NCBI RefSeq assembly: GCF_025962655.1
Contig: NZ_JAGFPE010000005.1
Span: forward strand, 124,001-188,000
Direction of reading: 5' to 3'
Source: Candidatus Symbiopectobacterium sp. NZEC151
GTDB lineage: Bacteria; Pseudomonadota; Gammaproteobacteria; Enterobacterales; Enterobacteriaceae
DNA: 64,000 bases
The notes beneath the pieces were generated by a model that made no database searches, was not told the origin of the DNA, and worked only from the letters and a program-made list of their open reading frames with translations. Made by a program: the position numbers and the translations under genes. Of the stretch, positions 58,163 to 64,000 are shown piece after piece. Numbering within the stretch: the stretch's first letter is position 1; each line of letters starts with the position of its first letter.

Positions 58163-59143
58163 TTAGAAACGGTCTTTAAGCTGCCCCGGAGTGATGCCAA
58201 ATGCGCGGCGAAAAGCCGTGGAGAAATTGGCCGGGCTGTTATAGCCCGCCACATGGGCGGCCTGCGCGATACCGAGTCCCTCTTTTTGCATGGCGACCAT
58301 GGCGCGTTGCAGTCGATTGCGGCGCAGGTACTCAAACACGCTCATATTAAACGCCTGACGAAAATGGCGCTGTAAGGTGCTTTCACTCATGTTGACCTGC
58401 TTCGCTATCTCTTCCATCGACAGTTGATCCGCCGCGCCGCTTTCCAGCATATCGCGTACTTCCTGCACCCGATGGTAGATACGCAGGGGTACACGCGCAT
58501 TTTTTTCCTGCGCGGTGCTCAGCAATGAGCTGAAGGCTTCAACGATCAGGCTCAGGCATTGGGATTCCAATTGCAAACGCTGCAACGGCGTGGAGCAGGG
58601 ATCGGAATTGAGGATCTGCATGGCGATCGCCATCGCCTGACGTGACGGCATCCAGTGGTGCACCGCTAAATGTGTCTGGGTGAAGTCATAGAGCGTGCGC
58701 CACTCGTCAACGGAGTCCAAAAGATTGCCGTACAGCCACTCGCGGCTAAAGGTGAGCGACAGGGTGCGTTCGTACTCATCGCGCTTGCCGATGCGGGTGA
58801 ACAGCACCGGAGACATCAGCGATACCAGCGAGGCGGGCTGCGCCTTGTTGAGATGCAATTGCTGGTGGTCATAGCTGACCTGTGCCTGTCCATTGACCAC
58901 GATAGCCAGTTTGATCGCATCTTCCAACTGACCCTGCGTTTTCATGTTGTGCAAATTGATCACATCAGCGGTGTGCAAAATCAGGTGGCGATTGAGCGGC
59001 ATCACGCTAAAGCTGCCGTACAACACCGGTGTTTCATCAATCAAGCGCGGTCCGACAAAGCGGTACTGGTTAGAGACCAGGCTGGACTGCTGAACGATAT
59101 GATCTTTGTAAATCGCCTTGGAGGATGGAACGCTGCTATGCAC
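58163..59143 (-). CDS. AraC-family transcriptional regulator
   Basis: This 326-residue regulator has an N-terminal sensor-like domain (with IKLAIVVNGQAQVSYDHQQ) and a C-terminal double helix-turn-helix from about residue 225. Its motifs are LSMEEIAKQVNMSESTLQRH, FRQAFNMSVFEYLRRNRLQR and GYNSPANFSTAFRRAFGITP. The general layout recalls PchR/YbtA-type regulators of siderophore receptors, and it is divergent from a FepA-type receptor, so it probably activates that gene. The start is uncertain: the frame opens with GTG at 59143 and the ribosome-binding site is weak. Confidence 0.82.
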   Translation of the reverse strand: MHSSVPSSKAIYKDHIVQQSSLVSNQYRFVGPRLIDETPVLYGSFSVMPLNRHLILHTADVINLHNMKTQGQLEDAIKLAIVVNGQAQVSYDHQQLHLNKAQPASLVSLMSPVLFTRIGKRDEYERTLSLTFSREWLYGNLLDSVDEWRTLYDFTQTHLAVHHWMPSRQAMAIAMQILNSDPCSTPLQRLQLESQCLSLIVEAFSSLLSTAQEKNARVPLRIYHRVQEVRDMLESGAADQLSMEEIAKQVNMSESTLQRHFRQAFNMSVFEYLRRNRLQRAMVAMQKEGLGIAQAAHVAGYNSPANFSTAFRRAFGITPGQLKDRF

Positions 59144-59525
59144 GAGTCTCTATCACCTATGGTTAACGTGGTTTTTTACCATCCATATTGGCGCTTATGC
59201 AAAAGACTTTGCGTCTGGCGCAAACCCTTTCCAGAAGCACAAATGTAACAATGTCGGCGTCAAATTGGTAATGCAAATACTTCTCAGTAGCATTTTTCGT
59301 CTTTATGATGTCGAATGACTGCAATGAGAGTGGCGCATGCCTGACAAGCGGAGAGGGTAACGCCATACAGAAGACCATGACGCACTGCGCACCTTCCCGA
59401 TAAACCGCCGCTCCCGCCGGTTTTCTCTCCGACTTCGACAACTATTTTCCGATGCCGCCCATGTGCACATTCGCCATGGCTGAGGGCATTTTTCTTACTT
59501 ATGACAGCATTACAGGGCGACTCTG
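59144..59525. other. divergent control region of the AraC regulator and siderophore receptor
   Basis: This 382-bp gap must hold both promoters. TGCAAATACTTCTCAGTAGC at 59272-59291 (plus AT) resembles Fur sites of the TGCAAAT...TTCTCA type and has imperfect dyad symmetry. No gene is credible here; a short minus-strand frame at 59163-59441 has no family resemblance. Confidence 0.45.
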
Positions 59526-61823
59526 ATGAAAAAACGATTTTCCCGCCACACTCTGGCGACCTTGATCGGTGCCAGCTGTGGCGCTGCGTCTTTGCTGGTC
59601 TCAGCGCAAGCGGCAACCCCCACTGAGGTTGAACAAAACAGCGGCGATACCATGGTGGTGACGGCAGCGGAACAAACGCGTCAGGCACCGGGCGTGTCGG
59701 TCATTACCCAGGAAGATATCCAGCGCCGCCCGCCGGCGAACGATCTCTCTGAGATCATCCGTACCATGCCGGGCGTCAACCTGACCGGTAACTCCACCAG
59801 CGGATCGCGCGGCAACAACCGCCAAATCGACATTCGCGGCATGGGGCCGGAAAACACCTTGATTCTGATCGATGGCAAACCGGTTTCCAGTCGTTCGTCA
59901 GTGCGTTACGGCTGGCGCGGTGAGCGCGATACCCGCGGTGACACCAACTGGGTGCCGAGCAATATGGTGGAACGCATCGAAGTGCTGCGTGGCCCGGCGG
60001 CGGCACGCTACGGCAACGGTGCTGCGGGTGGCGTGGTGAATATTATCACCAAACAGCCTACCGATGAGTGGCACGGTGCGTGGAACAGCTATATGAGCTT
60101 CCCTGAGCACAAATCAGAAGCGGCCACCAAACGTACCGATTTTAACCTGATGGGCGGCCTGACCGATACCCTGAGCATGCGTCTGTACGGTAACTACAGC
60201 AAAACGCAGGCCGATGCCTGGGATATCAACAATGGCCATCAGCTATCACCGAAAGCGGCTATTCCTGCCGGGCGTGAAGGGGTGCGTAACAAAGATATTA
60301 ACGGCTTGCTGCGTTGGGAGTTTATGCCACAGCAGACGCTGGAATTTGAAATGGGTGCCAGCCGCCAGGGTAATATCTATGCGGGTGATACCGAGAACAA
60401 CAACGGCAAAGTAGATACCCAGTCGCTGTACGGTCAGGAAACTAACCGTATGTACCGTCAGAAATATGCGGTTACCCATCGTGGTTATTGGGATAGTGGT
60501 ATAAGCACGCTGTCTTACCTGCAATATGAAAGAACCCAGAACACGCGTATTGATGAGCCTACCTCGGGTGGTCCTGCGGGACGTCCGTTGCCGAATAAGC
60601 CATACAGCACCATCAAGTTAGATGCATACACTGCCCATAGCGAAATGAATATTCCGTTTGAGGCGCTGTTTAATCAAACGGCGACAGTGGGCTTGGAATG
60701 GGTTGAACAGAAGATGCAGGACCCTTCCTCCAATAACCAAGCGACAGATGAAGGCGGAAGCATCGGTACTATTGCGGATACTAACCGCAGCCATGATATC
60801 TCTGCCCGTATTGCTTCCGTATTTGTCGAAGACAATATCGAAGTCACCGACAGCACCATGCTGACACCAGCACTACGTCTCGATCATCATAGCATTGTGG
60901 GTACCAACTGGAGCCCGTCGCTGAATCTGTCACAGCAATTGGGCGAGGACTTTACCCTGAAAATGGGTATCGCGCGTGCTTATAAAGCACCAAACCTCTA
61001 TCAACTGAACCCGAATTACCTGCTGTATAGCCGTGGTAATGGTTGTAATGGTGCGGGCTCGTGCTACTTGATGGGGCGTGACGATCTCAGCGCAGAGACT
61101 AGCGTCAATAAAGAGATTGGCCTTGAATTTAAACGTAATGGCTATCAAGCGGGTGTGACGTATTTCCGTAACGATTATCGCAATAAGATTGAATCTGGTG
61201 TTACCAAGATTGGTAACGCTGTTGGCGGAAGCACGACAGGAAGCACCGCGAGGTATGCCAATGCCAACATTTTCCAATGGGAAAACGTACCTAAAGCGTT
61301 AGTGGAAGGGCTGGAAGGTTCTTTGACGGTACCTGTTACGGAAACCATCAGTTGGAATAACAACATCACCTGGATGCTGCGTTCTGAAAACAAAACGACG
61401 GGAGAATACCTGTCGATTACGCCAGAATTTACGCTGAACTCCTCTGTTAGTTGGCAGGCAACCGACGATCTTTCCTTCCTGGGTAAAATGACCTGGTATG
61501 GTCGTCAGAAACCGAAGAAATACAACTATCAGGGTACGCCAGTGGCATCAATTCCACTGACGGCTGCCTATGATACTAACGAGGTGAGTCCGTATGCGGT
61601 GTTTGGTTTAAGTTCAACCTATAAAGTGAACAAAAACCTGAGCATTACCGGAGGGGTGGATAACCTGCTCGATAAACGTCAGTTCCGTAAAGGCAATGCT
61701 CAATCATTGACCAGTACCGATGATAACACTGGAGTGACTTCAATCACTAGCTACGGTGCAGGCGCAGCCACCTTTAACGAACCGGGTCGTACGTTCTATG
61801 TAAGCGTCAACACTTCGTTCTAA
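59526..61823 (+). CDS. FepA/PfeA-type TonB-dependent catecholate siderophore receptor
   Basis: This outer-membrane receptor imports ferric catecholates such as ferric enterobactin. The 765-residue protein has a signal peptide (ending SAQA, near residue 29), a TonB box DTMVVTAA and a plug with IIRTMPGVNLTGNSTSGSRG, NNRQIDIRGMGPENTLILID and VERIEVLRGPAAARYGNGAAG. A 22-stranded barrel ends in TFYVSVNTSF with a terminal Phe. The plug is nearly identical to E. coli FepA as I recall it. No fes or ent genes are next to it; only an AraC regulator is, which suggests uptake of foreign siderophores. Confidence 0.92.
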   Translation: MKKRFSRHTLATLIGASCGAASLLVSAQAATPTEVEQNSGDTMVVTAAEQTRQAPGVSVITQEDIQRRPPANDLSEIIRTMPGVNLTGNSTSGSRGNNRQIDIRGMGPENTLILIDGKPVSSRSSVRYGWRGERDTRGDTNWVPSNMVERIEVLRGPAAARYGNGAAGGVVNIITKQPTDEWHGAWNSYMSFPEHKSEAATKRTDFNLMGGLTDTLSMRLYGNYSKTQADAWDINNGHQLSPKAAIPAGREGVRNKDINGLLRWEFMPQQTLEFEMGASRQGNIYAGDTENNNGKVDTQSLYGQETNRMYRQKYAVTHRGYWDSGISTLSYLQYERTQNTRIDEPTSGGPAGRPLPNKPYSTIKLDAYTAHSEMNIPFEALFNQTATVGLEWVEQKMQDPSSNNQATDEGGSIGTIADTNRSHDISARIASVFVEDNIEVTDSTMLTPALRLDHHSIVGTNWSPSLNLSQQLGEDFTLKMGIARAYKAPNLYQLNPNYLLYSRGNGCNGAGSCYLMGRDDLSAETSVNKEIGLEFKRNGYQAGVTYFRNDYRNKIESGVTKIGNAVGGSTTGSTARYANANIFQWENVPKALVEGLEGSLTVPVTETISWNNNITWMLRSENKTTGEYLSITPEFTLNSSVSWQATDDLSFLGKMTWYGRQKPKKYNYQGTPVASIPLTAAYDTNEVSPYAVFGLSSTYKVNKNLSITGGVDNLLDKRQFRKGNAQSLTSTDDNTGVTSITSYGAGAATFNEPGRTFYVSVNTSF

Positions 61824-61837
61824 GCGATATAAAAACC

Positions 61838-61876
61838 AAACCCCCGGCGAGCGCGAAACTCGCCGGGGGTTTTTTT
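61838..61876. terminator. bidirectional rho-independent terminator
   Basis: AAACCCCCGGCGAG and CTCGCCGGGGGTTT form a perfect 14-bp stem, with T-runs on the plus strand and an A-rich tract that supplies Us on the minus strand. It serves the receptor gene and the convergent Dcu-type gene. Confidence 0.92.
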
Positions 61877-61896
61877 ATGCGGTGTAGAACCGTGGA

Positions 61897-63216
61897 TTAG
61901 CCGATAATCAGCTTGCCCAGCGTCAGCCCCACCACCACGGAAACCACCACATTGACCAATCCAGGTCGCATAAAGCTGTGGTTTAGCACGTACTTGCCAA
62001 TGCGAGTGGTGCCGGTGTCGTCAAAGGCCAGCGCGGCGAGGCACTGTCCGGCAACCGGAATAAAGAAGTAACCGTTTACCGCAGGCCAGGAGCCAATCAG
62101 CGCATAAGCCGGTAACCCCAGTGCCAGCCCGAGCGGCAGCAGGATCAGCGTGGTCGCCGCCTGACTGCTGACCATGGCTGAAACAAAGAACATCATGATG
62201 GCGATAAGCCAGGTGTGGGACTGAAGCAGGGTCTGCACTTCCGCTTTGATCAGCCCAATATGGCTGCTGACAAAGGTTTCGCTCATCCAGGCAAGGCCAA
62301 ACGCGCACACGATAGCCAGCGCACCGGCACGAAATACGGTGCCGCTCAGGATGTTATCAATCGGTGGGCGACACAGCAGTACGATGATGCAGGAAAAACT
62401 CAGCATCACCATTTGAATGGTGGCGGACATCGACAGCGGCTGAAGGCCCTTGGCGGTTTCCACCAGCGGGCGCAAGCCGGGGATCAGACCAAGCAGCACA
62501 ATCACCACCGCACCGGTCAGAAACAGCAGCACCGACAGCTTGGCATGCGGTGCGATTTCAACGCTTTTCTGCGTGTGTTCGACAGGTTTAAGCAATCCTG
62601 CCGCCAACCGGCGCTGATATTCCGGGTCATCTGCCAGCTCTTTGCCCTTGTTAAACGTAGCCACAGCGCCAGCCGCGACGCCGATCAAGGTGGCAGGCAC
62701 GCAAATCATCATAATGGTGGCGATAGAAACCCCCAGCGGTGCCATCAAACCGATCATGGCAGCCATCGCGGCCGAGATCGGGCTGGCGGTAATCGCCTGT
62801 TGCGAGGCGATCACGGAAATCGACAGCGGACGTTCCGGGCGGATCCCTGAGCCACGGGCAACTTCAGCGATGACCGGGAGCAGGCTATACACCACGTGCC
62901 CGGTGCCCGACATAAAGGTGAAGAGGTAGCAGATAAAGGGGGCCAGCAGGGTAATGTGGCGCGGGTGGCGGCGTAGCATTTTCTCCGCTAACCGTACCAG
63001 AAGATCCAGCCCGCCGGATGCCTGCAACGAGGAGGCTGCCAGCACCACGGCCAGAATAATTAAAATCACGTCAATCGGTGGGGAAGAGGGTGTCAGGCCA
63101 AAAACAAACACCAGTACGGCGACGCCGAGACCGCCCACCATCCCTAAAAATACCCCTCCGACCCTGGCACCAAAAACCAAAGCAACGAGAATAAAGGCTA
63201 ATTCCGTCCAAAACAT
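61897..63216 (-). CDS. Dcu-family anaerobic C4-dicarboxylate transporter
   Basis: This 439-residue inner-membrane protein with about ten or more hydrophobic segments resembles DcuA/DcuB. It has ILAVVLAASSLQASGGLDLL near residue 70, FTFMSGTGHVVYSLLPVIAE, RPERPLSISVIASQQAITAS and a C-terminal DDTGTTRIGKYVLNHSFMRPG. Such carriers exchange fumarate, malate, aspartate and succinate. The ATG at 63216 starts at the first membrane segment; an upstream in-frame start at 63267 has no support. The next gene upstream on the same strand is the FrlD-like kinase, separated by a shortened ERIC copy. Confidence 0.85.
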   Translation of the reverse strand: MFWTELAFILVALVFGARVGGVFLGMVGGLGVAVLVFVFGLTPSSPPIDVILIILAVVLAASSLQASGGLDLLVRLAEKMLRRHPRHITLLAPFICYLFTFMSGTGHVVYSLLPVIAEVARGSGIRPERPLSISVIASQQAITASPISAAMAAMIGLMAPLGVSIATIMMICVPATLIGVAAGAVATFNKGKELADDPEYQRRLAAGLLKPVEHTQKSVEIAPHAKLSVLLFLTGAVVIVLLGLIPGLRPLVETAKGLQPLSMSATIQMVMLSFSCIIVLLCRPPIDNILSGTVFRAGALAIVCAFGLAWMSETFVSSHIGLIKAEVQTLLQSHTWLIAIMMFFVSAMVSSQAATTLILLPLGLALGLPAYALIGSWPAVNGYFFIPVAGQCLAALAFDDTGTTRIGKYVLNHSFMRPGLVNVVVSVVVGLTLGKLIIG

Positions 63217-63257
63217 ACCTACCCCCAGATTATTACGGGCTGAATGCCAGACATCAG

Positions 63258-63314
63258 TACCCGTCATACTTCACGTTGCAGGCGCGTTGGCTGCAACCCG
63301 AACTATTAAGGGTA
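63258..63314. repeat. internally deleted ERIC element (57 bp)
   Basis: Both ERIC ends are kept, TACCCGTCATACTTCACGTT with GCAGGCGCGTTGGCTGC on the left and AACCCGAACTATTAAGGGTA on the right, while about 70 bp of the centre are absent compared with the copy at 478-604. It lies between the FrlD-like and Dcu-like genes. Confidence 0.85.
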
Positions 63315-63335
63315 AATTGTATGAAGGGCCTTTTA

Positions 63336-64000
63336 TTATTCGGAATACGATTTTCCGAACCCGAAGGCACCATAATGATTAAGTACATGGCGTGCCGCTG
63401 TTCCGCCCGCCGTCATGGCTCGAAGGACGTCGTCTTCGCTCGGTTCAGACGGCTTGGCGGTTAACAGCGAGAGCATAAAACCGGTTAAAAATGCATCTCC
63501 GGCACCCAGCGTATCGACCGGTTCGATATATTCCGGCTGCCAGGTGATACGTATTTTTTCAGAATGGTAATAAACATGTTCATGTCCCCGGGTGGCGATA
63601 ATATGGCGACAACCGTAATCATAAAGTTGCCTTATTTTTATTTGTGTTTCGTCGGGTGTTAACGTACCGCAGGAGACAAAACCATAATCCACCCACGGGC
63701 AAACCTGTTTAAAATAGTCATCTGTTCCTCGCGCGGAGAAATCAAATGACAGAGTGATATTGCGCAGTTTTATTTTTTCCAGTTCCGTTTCGAGGTGTCC
63801 GTTTAAACTGGAATGGACCAGGTCAAACTGTGCGATATAATCCATATCCTCGGGTGTCAAATGCAGGGGATGTTCGCGCAATACGCCATTCTTATTGCTG
63901 GTAACAAACTCCCTGTCTCCCTGATTCAACCGAATGCAGGCATAGCCGTTCTCGCCGTCGTAGTGACGACAGCGCTGTGTATCAACGGCCAATTCACGCA
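63336..64000 (-). CDS. frlD: PfkB-family sugar kinase, fructoselysine 6-kinase-like, 5' end beyond window
   Basis: The visible 221 residues are the C-terminal part of a ribokinase-family enzyme; the frame continues past the right edge with no start needed at the TTG near 63992. The catalytic signature is DTLGAGDAFLTGF, with the Asp general base. Segments such as YIAQFDLVHSSLNGH and LSFDFSARG align with E. coli FrlD, which phosphorylates fructoselysine taken up from glycated proteins or decaying plant matter. About 40-50 N-terminal residues are missing. Other frl genes would be expected to the right. Another PfkB sugar kinase is possible. Confidence 0.65.
   Translation of the reverse strand, partial: RELAVDTQRCRHYDGENGYACIRLNQGDREFVTSNKNGVLREHPLHLTPEDMDYIAQFDLVHSSLNGHLETELEKIKLRNITLSFDFSARGTDDYFKQVCPWVDYGFVSCGTLTPDETQIKIRQLYDYGCRHIIATRGHEHVYYHSEKIRITWQPEYIEPVDTLGAGDAFLTGFMLSLLTAKPSEPSEDDVLRAMTAGGTAARHVLNHYGAFGFGKSYSE

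Overview
This window is a chromosomal segment of a gammaproteobacterium of the order Enterobacterales. The core genes match Escherichia coli homologues closely in sequence, length and order as far as I recall them, while the accessory content (AlaE placed beside the mra cluster, ERIC repeats, a contact-dependent inhibition locus) suggests a plant- or insect-associated relative of Pectobacteriaceae or Yersiniaceae rather than E. coli itself. The genus cannot be fixed from the sequence alone.

Layout. Positions 1-3100 hold the end of ilvH, a full-length ERIC repeat, cra, a divergent alaE and a long gene-free stretch ending in the mra promoter with its MraZ boxes. Positions 3113-20984 are the complete division and cell wall (dcw) cluster, mraZ-rsmH-ftsL-ftsI-murE-murF-mraY-murD-ftsW-murG-murC-ddlB-ftsQ-ftsA-ftsZ, followed by lpxC. 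The genes overlap or nearly touch, and together they make lipid II, assemble the divisome and commit lipid A synthesis. Positions 21029-25537 hold a DciA-like (DUF721) gene divergent from secM, then secA and mutT. Positions 25578-33249 contain yacG-zapD-coaE, guaC, the type IV pilus-like hofC-hofB-ppdD operon and ampD-ampE. nadC, which sits between ppdD and ampD in E. coli, is absent here. Positions 33250-44688 carry a decayed LuxR-family fragment, a predicted small RNA, aroP with paired TyrR boxes, an AT-rich orphan coiled-coil gene, and the pyruvate dehydrogenase block pdhR-aceE-aceF-lpd with a perfect PdhR operator.

Positions 44887-64000 are accessory. They hold a Gfo/Idh/MocA oxidoreductase preceded by three 15-bp tandem repeats, a pentapeptide-repeat protein resembling the Salmonella type III effector PipB2, and a cdiB-cdiA-cdiI locus. 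Behind the CDI locus lies a displaced orphan toxin tail, broken by a nonsense codon, with an intact second immunity gene. Then come a secreted alpha/beta hydrolase, an MmgE/PrpD-family protein, an AraC-type regulator next to a FepA-type catecholate siderophore receptor, a Dcu-family C4-dicarboxylate transporter, an internally deleted ERIC copy, and the 3' part of a fructoselysine 6-kinase-like gene running off the right edge.

The most noteworthy items are the CDI locus with its orphan module, the PipB2-like effector beside it, the orphan gene between aroP and pdhR, the predicted ~60-nt RNA at 33901-33960, and the missing nadC. Assignments rest on recalled family sequences and visible motifs; no database search was run. 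No tRNA, rRNA or CRISPR array was recognised.
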